Position numbers and translations under genes: made by a program. A DNA stretch of 64,000 nt. Origin: Apoderus coryli. Taxonomy: Eukaryota; Arthropoda; Insecta; Coleoptera; Attelabidae. Shown piece by piece: positions 20,364-30,954 of this stretch; the stretch's first letter is position 1; each line of letters opens with the position of its first letter. The notes beneath the pieces were generated by a model. The model worked only from the letters and a program-made list of their open reading frames with translations. It was not told the origin of the DNA and did not search any database. The stretch covers positions 30,471,902 through 30,535,901 of the forward strand of contig OU452198.1 in NCBI GenBank assembly GCA_911728435.2, read 5' to 3'.

Positions 20364-21112
20364 AACGGGTGAGGGATTTTGCTGAAAGAGAGTAACATGC
20401 TCGTAGGTTTAAATATTAACAATTCTGATATTAATAAAGACCTGAACAATGGATGATACCATGGTTGAGAGACCCAAAAGGGTACCACCACACTTCCTTC
20501 AGTTTTGTCTTTAATGATTTTTTGTAGAACCCTTAGTACCATTGAAAAGGGGGGAAAGGCATAGAAATTGAGATCAGTCCAAGCCAGGGTAAAAGCATCG
20601 ACCTTAAAAGCTTTAGGGTCTTTCAACCATGAGACAAATTTTGAACATTTGTTATTTAAACGACTCGCAAATAAGTCAATATCTGGCTCTCCGAATTTTT
20701 GCGTAATATCATTAAGTGCATAATCAGCAAGGCTCCATTCAGTTTCTTTGTGAGTTTTTCGAGATGCTTCATCAGCATAAAAATTATCTTTGGTATTAAT
20801 GTATGACGCAAAAATGTAAATATTTTTATCTTGACACCAGCACCATATTTTCCGGGCTATTTTATTAAGGTTGTGAAATTTTACACTTCCCATTCGATTT
20901 ATGACGGATATTGCAGTAGTATTGTCGACCCTGCAAAGAATATTACAATTTGAAAAATCCTTTGCAAAACATTTTAAGCCGAAATAAACCGCCAATAACT
21001 CTAAGACATTAATGTGGTATATTTTTTCTTGTTCCGACCAAAAACCAGAAGTAGTTTTAAGATTGCACACTGCTCCCCACCCAGTTTTCGATGCGTCGGT
21101 ATATAATTCCAT
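20285..21112 (-). pseudogene. DIRS RNase H and connecting domain, unit A
   Basis: An open 275-codon frame beginning MELYTDASKTGWGAV. RNase H acidic residues lie in TDAS, NVLELLAV, RVDNTTA and ADEASR. The downstream DIRS-type segment reads FGEPDIDLFASRLN and WTDLNFYAFPPF. It is in the same frame as the RT piece (21164-21859) and is separated from it only by a TGA after SPDFSW, probably a Trp codon changed to stop, so the two are one broken polyprotein. Confidence 0.85.
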
Positions 21113-21163
21113 TTTGAAACTCTCTGTATGGATATTATTAAATGCGTTTGGTATTTTGTTAAT

Positions 21164-22505
21164 TCACCAGGAGAAGTCAGGTGATAAGGTGGGAGATATA
21201 TACATTTTTGCATCATAATTATTGTTAGAATTTTTTAGGGCAAGGTATTTTTCTCTTTCAAAAAGTTTTAAATACAAAAAACTATATTTAACTGCCGGGG
21301 CAGCAGACACTAGAGTATCAATAAACTTAGAAAATTCTCGGATTTTGCATTGTTTCAAAACCCGAAATCGTCTTAACATAACAGCTAGTTTAAAACGTTT
21401 TTTGTCAGGTAAAGATAACTGCATATTAGTTGTATTATAAACAAAGCCTAAGTACTGACAAATATGGGTAGGAGTAAGATTACTTTTATCATAGTTTATC
21501 AGAAAACCCATGTGTTCTAACAGCGTTATAGTTTCTGTAATGTTGTTCTTACATTCTATCTCTGATTTTCCTAGAAGAAGCAAGTCATCTAAATAGATAA
21601 CAGATAAATAACATTTTTTTCGAAGCATAGCAATAACCGGTTTTAGGAGTTTTGTGAAAATTAACGGGGCGCAATTTAAACCAAAAGGTAGAACATTATA
21701 TTCGAATAAAACCCCGTTAAATCTAAACCTTAGATACTTCCTATGAGATTTCCTGATAGGTATATGATAATAGGCATCTTTCCATGCTGGCCATCCAACT
21801 ATTAGGCGTAAGTAGACGAGATACCGTTCTGTAGTCCTCAATTTTAAAATGTGACACATATATATACTTATTGAGCGACTTTAAATTTATTATCAAACGA
21901 TTAGAATTATCCGGTTTTGGAACCACGAAGATTGAGGAAATAAATTGACCCTCACATGGATCAACCCTTGAAATTGCACTTTCTCTTAACAGTTTCTGAA
22001 TTAAGTTACCTGTAATTTGAATTTCAACCGGTGATAGTTTTCGTTCCGGAGGTACAGTGTTTTGTTTCGGAATTTTTGAAAAAGGTAAGCTAAAACCTTT
22101 AATGTAAGAAATAATTTGATTGTTAATGGAAAACGTTTTCCATCTTTGAACAAAATGCTTTAATCGACCACAGGATCCACTAACCTCTAGTACCGATGTT
22201 GTCGATTCTCCCTCTGGGACTGCGGGCGATATGTTTTTTTTTAACTCTTGCGTTTTGTAACGTTGACCCCTGAGATTCCGGTTCTTGTTGCTGGGAACAC
22301 GGTAGACACGTCCACCTTGATAGGTTCCCTTCTTTAATGAAGATGGACGCTTGAAGTTTTCCTGCTTGGGGGTTGACGGTGGATTTCCAAAAGATTTTTT
22401 CTGAATTTTTAGCTGTTCACTGGTTCTTACAAGATCTTTGGCCGTCTTGATTGTGCTATCAAGATCTGTACCAAAGAGCCATTCAGTAATGGGCGTATCT
22501 GTCAA
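21164..22505 (-). pseudogene. DIRS reverse transcriptase, frameshifted, unit A
   Basis: The first frame (21741-22505) has the C-terminal Gag linker and RT fingers (SSIFVVPKPDNSNRLIINL); the second (21164-21859) has DAYYHIPIRKSHRKYLRF, LPFGLNCAPLIFTKLL, the catalytic YLDDLLLLG and LGFVYNT. The frames meet around 21770-21780 at RT motif A, where about five bases appear to be missing; the usual catalytic Asp there is lost. Unit B carries the same lesion. Confidence 0.87.
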
Positions 22506-22544
22506 GGTGTCTTTAAGATCCTTGTTTATATTCAGAGATATTAG

Positions 22545-23017
22545 TTATCTACGAGAAACTGATTCCATATGATTAACGTCGCTAAGTAAGCGACCAATAT
22601 CATTAAGACATTCAATATATTTCATATTTACCCCCTCTCCCATTTTCAACATATCTGTAATAAGCCAAGCGACACCTGATGTTGCAGATCCTATTTGGCT
22701 CTGAAGGTTTGAAAAGCGACTGTCACGGCGAAACGTATTTTCTAGAAGAGCTTTCTTTACTTCCACGTTGATTTTTGGTGGATTTAGTGCAACGCAGTTT
22801 TCCGGAGGAAGGTATTTTTGAATCAAATCACTTTTTGATTCCGCTGATAGCCCAGACTGTAAAATTTTCGTCCAGCGTGAGGCCATTTCCGGTTGGATCG
22901 GATCGGAAAAACAGTTTTCTTGCTTTTCATCTTCGTTTAAGATGGTCAGGGCTTGTTTAAGTGGAGCAGGTATTACCACTTCACTTTCAGCGGTTATGTG
23001 GGTGTCTCTGGGTACAC
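22545..23017 (-). pseudogene. DIRS Gag exon 2 (in DIRS-2), unit A
   Basis: Starts after acceptor TTCTTCTCAG; GVPRDTHITAES... to NHMESVSRR, then a TAA. The frame continues beyond the stop into LNINKDLKDTL and the linker before RT, so the TAA is probably a nonsense mutation in a longer Gag. Spliced to exon 1 it joins in phase (DIEQD then S-VPRD). Confidence 0.75.
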
Positions 23018-23300
23018 CTGAGAAGAAAACCATAATCGGAGTAAAAACTCACAGGTTAAAAAATAAAATAAAATTATTACCACCCTAGGTAACAATATTA
23101 TTATATTTTGTAGAACCATCAAATACCACCCTAGGTAATAGAATAGTTCTCACATATTGTATTGCCACCCTAGACAAAAAACCAATATGTTTTTTTGAAC
23201 ATTTCCAGTCCCCCTAGACTGACTGACCATATTTATTCTGAATTAGATCACTTTTTGACTAATAGGAATTGTATGAGTAGGTATAAAATAGTTTACTTAC
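23018..23300 (-). other. DIRS Gag intron, unit A
   Basis: 283 nt with GTAAGT donor and CAG acceptor on the minus strand, joining exons in frame. The same intron, in two parts, is recognisable in DIRS-1 (from 18373 to 18654). Confidence 0.65.
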
Positions 23301-23549
23301 TATCTTGTTCAATATCACAAATATCAACAACGCCACTGTCACTACGTTCGCTTTCACTACCCTACTCCAAAGATGTATAAGATTCTTCAGAAGAAGTAGA
23401 TGACTCGCTGGAACGATGCTTATTTTTCTTCTCAAGCCTTTTTAAACGACTCTCAATTCTCTTCAAAATTTTAGTAGAAACACTTGTATATTTCGATCTG
23501 GCGATAGGCTTCTATGTCTTTTTCTAGAACGCGAAGTCACTTTAATCAT
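23301..23549 (-). pseudogene. DIRS Gag exon 1 (in DIRS-2), unit A
   Basis: Homolog of 14642-14900. It starts at ATG 23549 but has a 10-bp deletion after PDRN, which shifts the frame, and a TAG after SLE (reads SLE-stop-GSE). It ends at the GTAAGT donor. Confidence 0.7.
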
Positions 23550-23817
23550 AGAATAATATTTATATGATTTTAATAAAATAATTATCGAAATTCGCAGCAC
23601 GACAAACATGTAGCCATGAGCGCACAAAAAACGAGACTGATTAGTAGGTTAGGTATGCATCGGTAGGCAAGGAGATCGGTGCAAGATGAATCATGGTTTT
23701 TTGTTTACTTTAAAAATTGTGACCAATACGCATGAAAGCGGGATACTACACTACACTTCTTCTTTATTTATGAGACGAAGCCAAATATAATAGCTATAAT
23801 TAAGCTATTATAAAAAC

Positions 23818-23921
23818 ATGGGATCAAAAACCGGTGGATTTTATTGTTTAGTACCTGGATGTATGTCAAGAACAGTGTTAAAGAATTGTTCATTTTTCCA
23901 TTTTCCGAAAGATATTGAAAG
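23818..23921 (+). pseudogene. P-element-like THAP gene exon 1, end of unit A
   Basis: ATG-initiated exon: MGSKTGGFYCLVPGCMSRT to KDIER, then a GT donor in phase 2. This is the N-terminal half of a THAP zinc finger (Cys-x4-Cys, then F-x-F-P). It is spliced to 24094, which supplies the other half. The downstream transposase is cut off at 30171 in this unit, so the gene is non-functional here. Confidence 0.85.
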
Positions 23922-24093
23922 GTTTGTTTACATGTACTCAGTACGTACCTCAGAAATATAAATATGTATTTTTCTGAGGTACGTTACGGTACGTACCTAT
24001 ATGAAATTATACATTGGAAAGTCTAAGTTTATAATAATAATTACTGCAGTTATTTTATATTATTAAAGGATTAAGATATTTTTCGTGTTTTAG

Positions 24094-24343
24094 AGCTAAG
24101 CTTTGGCTGTATGCTTGCAGTCGTGAAGAGCTGGTAGTAAAAGCACCACTACAGTTGCAGAATAATTACAAAATATGCTCCAAACATTTTGAAGATAAAA
24201 TGTTTGTAAGTCCTCTGCACAACAGATTATTACCAACGGCTGTTCCAACGCTGTTTCAGCATACTGATGTCAAAGAATTAGCAAATAAACGCAAATTAGA
24301 CTTCGACATGTCCTGTATGGAGCCACATAAAAAAAAAAATTAA
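24094..24343 (+). pseudogene. P-element-like THAP gene exon 2, end of unit A
   Basis: After acceptor GTTTTAG: AKLWLYACSREE, NNYKICSKHFEDKMF and the closing LLPTAVPTLF, i.e. the Trp, the C-x2-H pair and the AVPT box of THAP. With exon 1 this forms a complete C2CH DNA-binding domain. An 11-A run ends the frame (PHKKKN-stop); copy C has 10 A and reads on to a GTGATA donor. This suggests an intact exon there and a slippage error here. Confidence 0.85.
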
Positions 24344-24473
24344 AGTGATATCGGGTTTGTACAAATATATTTTCAGCATATAGTTTGTGTATCATTACAT
24401 AAGTATGAATAAGTTTCAATATAGTAAGTGGATCAGTTTATTCTAAATTCATTAATTCGTAATTTATTTGCAG

Positions 24474-24484
24474 ATGTTTGTATC
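24474..24484 (+). pseudogene. Left stub of exon 3, split by copia
   Basis: After acceptor TTGCAG, 11 bases precede the copia LTR. The exon resumes at 30060 after the element. GTATC is duplicated on both sides (24480-24484, 30055-30059). Confidence 0.65.
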
Positions 24485-24670
24485 TGTTGAATATAAAACT
24501 AAATAGTTAACAGTGGCAACATTGTATGCTCACTATAATAGATCCATATCACATCACCTGTGTTGTTGTTGTCGAGTAATTAAAATAAAAGAGTTGTAAA
24601 ATATATTACGAGATATATTGTGTTTCATTTTTCTGCACAAATTAACTATAATTGCCCCAATATTTCTACA
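24485..24670 (+). repeat. Copia 5' LTR, copy B
   Basis: 186 bp. Differs from its 3' LTR by few substitutions (for example TTAACAG against TTAATAG, and GAGTAATT against GAGTAGTT), so the insertion is fairly young. Confidence 0.95.
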
Positions 24671-24686
24671 GGTTATGGCCCAGAGG
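24671..24686 (+). other. Copia primer-binding site (half-tRNA initiator Met type)
   Basis: GGTTATGGCCCAG directly after the LTR. It matches the complement of the anticodon region of eukaryotic initiator tRNA-Met except for one missing G in the GGGCCC block. Copia is known to prime from such an internal tRNA fragment. Confidence 0.65.
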
Positions 24687-24984
24687 TTGAAATAGACCTT
24701 ACGCATTGTTTTATATGAAAACGGGTGGTAATTATAGTAATTTTAAGTGAAAATACCGGTGTATTAGGTGCAGAAAAAGTTGAGGTTAGGAGACCCATGC
24801 GTTGAATATTGTCACACCCGGTATATTGTAATAAAAATATTTCATCCGGTCGCACTAGCTATTTTATGCTGATTTAATAATTTATAAAAGTTCATCAAAG
24901 TTTATACAAGTGCATGACTTTAGCATCGGGATTGTACCTAATAGACAAATTGCAAAGTCAACAAAGTAAAGTTATAAATATTAT

Positions 24985-25745
24985 TGTAACAGGAAGTTAC
25001 AGGGAATTTTGATTTGCACTTCGGTGTAGTAAAGATTGAAGAGAGTGGTTGGAGACTTGGCGGCTCGGACCATGAAGTCTCCCCGCGTTGGAGCATATAT
25101 GTGTCCGAATGCCCCTCCAGGTTCTCTAACCACAAAACTCTCTCGGTTTCTTTTTGGGGTCTTCTCTCCAAACTTCGGCGAAGTAAACTTCGGGTCCTGG
25201 AAGCGCTAAGTCCCCTCGTTGGGTATAGCGACTTAAAATTTACAGTTTATTTAACGCGATTAGAGTTTTGATTTTGGCCAATATAAATATTAAGTATTAT
25301 ATTAACGCGAAGTAATCATCAACTGTGTTGCCAGAAATGATTTTTATGTAAGTACCAATTGTTAATTATAATAATTATTGATTTTTATTGAAACTTGTCC
25401 TTTTTCACCAGATTGATTTTTTGTACATTTTTCTAATTAATTAAATAAATAATAGTTAGTAATAATCATCTGACTTTCCTTTTATTTTTAATATAGTTTC
25501 TTTCAATTTAATCAAATAACTACTAACTGAGAGACGCCGCTCAAATACAGACCGTCACTCGTTTACGAGGGAGAATCAATAAGATCCTCTTTCGTGAGCG
25601 TGATGTAAGTGGGTGATTCTCGAGTAGCTAGACAAGCCAAGCGAGTAACTTTTTAATTATTAGAAATGTTGATTTTTTAAAACTTGTTTCTTTTTCCACA
25701 AAATTGATTTCTTATCTGATTTATTTTCTATTTTTATTCGTTACA
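24985..25745 (+). repeat. LTR-like segment embedded in copia leader, copy B
   Basis: Begins TGTAACAGGAAG and ends ATTCGTTACA, so the ends mirror each other (TGTAAC/GTTACA) as in many Ty3/gypsy LTRs. It is followed immediately by a 37-nt tRNA complement. No second copy exists at the 3' end of this copia, so it is not the element's own LTR. Confidence 0.6.
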
Positions 25746-25782
25746 TGGTGGAGGCGCCGGGTATCGATCCCGGTACCTCTCG
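25746..25782 (+). other. Complement of tRNA-Ala 3' end (primer-binding site of a foreign LTR element)
   Basis: TGGTGGAGGCGCC... is the reverse complement of a tRNA 3' end including CCA: acceptor strand, T stem CCGGG/CCCGG with loop ATCGATA, and part of the anticodon stem. From memory this equals insect tRNA-Ala(AGC). Including CCA shows it came from mature tRNA, by reverse transcription, rather than from a tRNA gene. Confidence 0.7.
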
Positions 25783-25823
25783 GTACGTAAAAAGTACAGT
25801 AAAAGTTGGCAAAATAATTAAAA

Positions 25824-27797
25824 ATGGCTTCGCTACTACCATTTCCACAATTGTCAAGTAATAACTATTCAAATTGGAGATTCCGAGTGGAAATATTATT
25901 GGAAAAAGAAGGTATCAAGAATGTTATTAATGTTAAACCCGAAGAATATGGAAATATGTCAAATGAAGCTAAAGCGGCATATGAAAGAGATGACACCAAA
26001 GCAAAGTGTATAATAGTACAGTGTATTTCCGACAAATTTCTTGAATATATAAAAGATGCAAAGACATCTGAAGCAATGCTGAGATCCTTAAGAAATGTTT
26101 TTGAACGTAAAAGTACGTTTTCAAAGTTATTTATTATGAAGAAATTGTTGAAATTAAAGTGCACAACAAATGACCTACAAGATCATTTTATTAAAGTAGA
26201 GACACTATTGAGAGACTTAGAAGCTGCAGGTGCTACACTTGATGAAAGTGATAAAGCGTGTTATTTGTTATTAACGATGCCTGATAAATATGAAACTGTA
26301 ATAACTGCGATAGAGACAGTTTCTACTGATATTACTCTTGAATTTGTGAAAAGTAGACTTCTTGATGCTGAATTAAAGTTTAAAGACTCTCAACCGGATT
26401 CCTTTGTAACAAAAAATTGTGCTTTTAGTGCGGGAAATAAAATGTATAATCACTACAAGCCTAATAACAAGTGTTATAATTGTGGCGAAACGGGACATTT
26501 TATTAAAGACTGTCAGAAAAATTCAAAAGTCGAAATGAGAGGCAGAGGTACATGGAAAAATAGTCCGTCAAGAGGCAGAGGCAGAAACTACAGGACCGGA
26601 TTCAGAAGACAAGCATATTTGAGTGAAACGGTAGAAGAAAATACAGGAAATATAGCAGATGAGGCTATAAGTTTTGTAACAGAAGTTGTGAACGCAGGTA
26701 TGGCAAATAATAAAAATGGTGAGTCAGATTATTTTTTTATTTTAGATAGTGGTGCAACAGATCACTTAGTTACAGAAACGATGTCTAAATATATGAAAAA
26801 TAAAGTTAAGCTTGAAAATGAAATAAGAATAAGAGTAGCTAATGGAAATACTTTAATTTCAAAGGAAAAAGGTACATTAAATTTGTTATATAAAAATACA
26901 AAAGTAAACATTGATGCATTAATTGTACCAAAATTAACTCACAACTTGCTCTCTGTAAAAAAGATAAATGAAAAAGGAAATAAGATAATTTTTGAATCAG
27001 ATAAAGCAGTAATTAAAGGAAAAGTAGAAGTAGAATGCATGTCTAGAAATAATTTGTATGTTGTAAATTTCAAATTAGATACTACGGAGTCAAATTTTAA
27101 AGCTGGTAATTTGACAATCACAGGAGACATGTGGCATAAACGTCTAGGACACTTATCAGAAAATTATATGCGTAAATTGAATCTTCCGTTACCGAACAAA
27201 ATATGTGGTCCATGTCGAGAAGGAAAAGCAACTAGGGTTCCTTTTGAGAATAAAACTTTGCCGAGATCAAAATACATAGGTGAACTGCTACACACAGACA
27301 TAGGTGGACCAATACGTACTCCAACCAAAAATGATGAAAAATATTACCAAGTAGTGATAGATGATTTTTCACATTTTATGACAGTATACTTATTAAAGAA
27401 GAAAAGTGAAGCTCAATTTAATTTAATGAATCACATTAGAGAACTAAAATCACAAGGTTATAAATGTTCTAGGCTTAGATGTGACAATGGAGGTGAATTT
27501 ATATCATCAGAGTTGAAGAATTTTTGTCAACAAAAAGGTATAAAAATGGAATATACGCTACCTTATACAAGTCAGCAAAACGGAGTTAGCGAAAGGGCTA
27601 ATAGAACTCTATTGGATAAAGTACGTACTATGTTTGCCGAAACAAATTTACCAAGGTATTTATGGGGTGAAGCAATAAGAAGTGCTGCCTACCAATTAAA
27701 CAGATCTCCAACAAGCACATTGAATGGCGAGACTCCTGCAAAGGTTTTTTATGGTAAAACTGATTTAAGTAAGTTAAGTAAGAATATTCGGAAGTAA
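25824..27797 (+). pseudogene. Copia Gag-protease-integrase, copy B
   Basis: 657 codons from ATG 25824 (MASLLPFPQLSSNNYSNW, the usual copia Gag start). CCHC knuckle near residue 217, protease DSGAT near 308, integrase HHCC from about 437, and DDE near 490, 553 and 589. It is open until the GTAAG duplication frameshift near 27773. Gag and protease should be translatable, but the pol continuation is not in frame. Confidence 0.92.
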
Positions 27798-27834
27798 AGG
27801 TTGGACATTAAAATTACCTAACTCAGGAGATAAA

Positions 27835-28920
27835 TTGGAAACAAGAGCGAAAGAAATAAGAATGGTTGGATATAGTTTAAATGGATATAGAGTTTGGGAT
27901 CCAGAAACCGATGAAGTAATAGTTTCACGTGATGTAAAATTTGATGAGACAGATATATTATATGGATTCGAAGAAGAAAAACAAAGCGATGAGAGAGGTA
28001 AAACAAATCAAAATGAATCTACAAATGTTGACGTAGAGGAAGAGGAAAATCAGACAGAAGAAGAGATAAATGATAACAGTTCAGATTCAGACGGAGAATA
28101 TAACCTAACAAAATATGTAAATAAACAAAGACCAAATAAGAGGAAAGTTAATACCCCAAAGAAATTCAGTGATTATGAACTATATTATGCATATTGTTTT
28201 GTAGCTGAAGAAGAAGAGGAACCAAAAGACTATAGTACTGCCATGAAAAATGGAATTGAGTGGAAAAATGCAATAGATAAAGAGTTGAAAGCTCATGAAC
28301 AACATGGTACTTGGGAACCAGCAAAACTGCCAGAAAACAAAAAGGCGATAGATACTCGTTGGGTATTCAATACTAAACAAAATGGTTTAAAGAAAGCAAG
28401 ACTCGTGGCGAAGGGATATCAAGAAGAATTACATTACAATGTATATGCTCCAGTAGCTCGATATCAAACAATACGAATGTTTATTGCACATGCTATAGAA
28501 AATGATTATAAAATAACACAACTTGATATACCTACAGCGTTTTTACATGGTAATTTGAACATAGATGTATACATAAAAATTCCAGAAGGTGTAAAGATAG
28601 AAAAAGAAAAGAAATACAACTGCTTAAAATTGAAAAAAGCATTATATCGTTTGCGTGAAGCACCGAGAATGTGGAATGAAAGATTTCAAAGTTTCGCAGA
28701 TAAAAATAATTTAACAAGATCAGGACATGATTTTTGTCTATATATTGGTGATAAAGTTTGGCTACTAATATGGGTCGATGACATAATAATTATGGGAACT
28801 AATAGCTGCAGAATTATAAAAGCATTAGAAACAGAATTCTCTGCGAAAAACTTAGGTGAAATGAAAAATTTCCTAGGAATGGAAATAATAATAAGAAATG
28901 TATTACCCAAACAACATTAA
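27835..28920 (+). pseudogene. Copia reverse transcriptase segment, copy B
   Basis: Same content as 1952-3037: RT with DIPTAFLHG and WVDDIIIMG; no ATG start. It lacks the 13 bp near 28888 that copy C retains, so it ends prematurely. Confidence 0.9.
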
Positions 28921-28928
28921 TTGACAAA

Positions 28929-29699
28929 ATGCTTAAAAAATTCAAAATGCAAGATTGCAACATTGTGCGTACGCCTATGGAATCCAATTTCCAAGTCAAT
29001 CAAGACTTAGAAACGAAAACAAATATACCTTATAGAGAACTAATAGGTTCACTTTTATATGTATCTACTATCAGTCGACCTGATATAAGCTATCCAGTAA
29101 TATTCTTAAGCAGATTTTTAGAAAAACCTACTGAGCAACTATGGCAAGCTGCAAAACGAATATTAAGATATTTAAAGTTTACCCGAAATATGAATTTAGT
29201 TTATCAAAAGAACGATAATGATGAAAACCATTTATTGGCATATTCCGATGCAGATTGGGGAAGTGATCATACTGATCGAAAAAGCGTTAGTGGATTCGCA
29301 GTGTATTTTAACCAAAATCTAGTGTCGTGGACTTCTAAAAAACAAAGTGTCGTGTCACAATCAAGCTATGAAGCTGAATACATAGCTGGTGCATTAACAG
29401 CTTCAGAGCTAGTGTACTTAAGAGGTATTTGTTCCGATTTTTCGATAGACAATTTAAAGACAACCTTATTAATAGACAATCAAAGTGCTTTACATTCTAT
29501 TCAAAGTTATGATAATAATAAAAGATCTAAGCACATTGACATTAAAGTTCATTTTATTAAAGATATTTTAGCAAAAGGTATTATTCATGTTCTTTATATA
29601 CCAACAAATGAAAATGTTTCTGATCTTATGACCAAATCTTTAACTAAAGAAAAGTTTGAATATTTTCGAAATAAGTTGATTATAAAAGAAATTTTATAA
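28929..29699 (+). pseudogene. Copia RNase H segment, copy B
   Basis: RNase H with SDADWGSD, SSYEAEY and DNQSA; natural stop at 29699, then 169 bp to the 3' LTR. Confidence 0.9.
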
Positions 29700-29868
29700 A
29701 TGTTTAATTATTCTTTAGACATAATTAGAAATGTTATTCAAGAATAATTTCTTACTTTTTTGAAAAGCTGATGTTCTTATTATTTTTGTTTTGTTTTTTA
29801 GAGTTTCATTTTTTTTGTTGATTTGCAATTTAAAACTGTATTGTATAAATGTTTAAATTGAGAGGGGG

Positions 29869-30054
29869 TGTTGAATATAAAACTAAATAGTTAATAGTGG
29901 CAACATTGTATGCTCACTATAATAGATCCATATCACATCACCTGTGTTGTTGTTGTCGAGTAGTTAAAATAAAAGAGTTGTAAAATATATTACGAGATAT
30001 ATTGTGTTTCATTTTTCTGCACAAATTAACTATAATTGCCCCAATATTTCTACA
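29869..30054 (+). repeat. Copia 3' LTR, copy B
   Basis: 186 bp preceded by polypurine GAGAGGGGG and followed by GTATC. Confidence 0.95.
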
Positions 30055-30059
30055 GTATC

Positions 30060-30171
30060 AAGCCTGCTCTCAACACTGCAAACACGGACAAAAAAATATC
30101 TGAAGATGAAAATGCAGCCGAACACGAAATAGAATTAAGACGTTTGTATTTGAACTATTTAATAATGTTTA
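30060..30171 (+). pseudogene. P-like THAP gene exon 3 remnant, cut by tandem junction
   Basis: Right half of the copia-split exon. It ends at AATGTTTA, where the repeat unit restarts (30172 onward equals 4289 onward). Same frame as at 4177-4288. Confidence 0.75.
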
Positions 30172-30172
30172 T
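30171..30172. other. Tandem-duplication junction A/B
   Basis: Identical to the junction at 4288/4289. Unit A is 4289-30171 (25,883 bp) and unit B runs from 30172 to about 53955 (23,784 bp). The difference is the mariner with its TA (2089 bp) plus small indels. Confidence 0.88.
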
Positions 30173-30954
30173 AATATAGAGCTAACAAACTTATCGCTCG
30201 CTGCGTTGCCAAACTTCCGGATCTCGTCTTTCACACTTTAATCTGTGTATATCCGAGCACAGTAGCGCCACCTGGAGGAACTAAATTTGTATATGTTGGG
30301 ATAAAATTGGTCAAGACGAGATCCATAGCAAAATCGAACTACGGCCCCCCCATAACCCACTGAGTCAAATAAAACCTATATACACCGAGAAAAAGCGAGA
30401 TCCGAAATCGGATCTCGTCTTTCCAAAATGATCTCACCTTGTATGGTATACTTCTTCAAATGATCTCGCTTTGTATATATACACCTGTTTGGTAGGATAA
30501 GATTGAATTTTATTTAAAAAAAAAAGTTTGGATGTATCATTTTCTGTTCGTTTGTGCCTATTCAGTTTTAGTTTATACACTATTAAAATAGCAAAATATA
30601 TGTTTAAAAGAAACCCCCTTTTTGATTTCATCATATGTAAATGTTCTTCACAATTGAAAATATTGACAAAAGAAACATATTGTTCACGTGAGTATGGAGA
30701 ACCAGTTGTAGTATGTAGTTTTATCTGTGTTTAAACAAAGGAAAAAAAATTACATTACATTACATGTCTTGATGTTTTTATTTATTTATATTTTTATATA
30801 TTTTTTAATATTTTTTTTTAATTTGTGTATTTAACAATTAATTGTAAGTTTCAAGTCACCCTTTATGTTTTTCTTTTTCGTTGTATTTTAGTGTCCTGAG
30901 GACTTAATAAAAGTCGAAACGTATAATTGACCTAAAACCAACCAACTTCAATTA
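30172..30954. other. Non-coding flank, unit B
   Basis: Copy of 4289-5095, including the GATCTCG repeats and hairpin. It lacks 24 bp directly after CGAAACG near 30920, which removes the end of the hammerhead-like core. Confidence 0.6.

Larger units (their letters stand above)
19139..23789 (-). mobile_element. DIRS-2: full-length but decayed DIRS-like retrotransposon, unit A
   Basis: A tyrosine-recombinase retrotransposon bounded by 39-bp inverted repeats (19139-19177 and 23751-23789; TATATTTGGCTTCGTCTCAT...). Order on the minus strand: spliced Gag, reverse transcriptase, RNase H, tyrosine recombinase. No LTR, integrase or protease is seen, as expected for DIRS. It abuts DIRS-1 head-on and ends 28 bp before the ATG of the P-like THAP gene. 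Frameshifts and stops in Gag, RT and recombinase make it non-autonomous. Confidence 0.88.
24485..30054 (+). mobile_element. Copia LTR retrotransposon, complete copy B
   Basis: A 5570-bp element with 186-bp LTRs (24485-24670, 29869-30054), TG...CA ends and GTATC target duplication. The primer-binding region GGTTATGGCCCAG resembles the internal initiator-tRNA-Met site used by Drosophila copia. The leader before gag is unusually long (about 1150 bp) and contains a second LTR-like segment. Pol has the same two frameshifts as copy A. Confidence 0.95.

Noticed and set aside
24985..25745. The real LTR of the copia element
   Set aside because: There is no matching copy at the 3' end, whereas the 186-bp LTR pair has correct ends, purine tract and target duplications.
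25746..25782. A tRNA-Ala gene
   Set aside because: Only the complement of the 3' half plus CCA is present; there is no D arm, anticodon or 5' acceptor strand.
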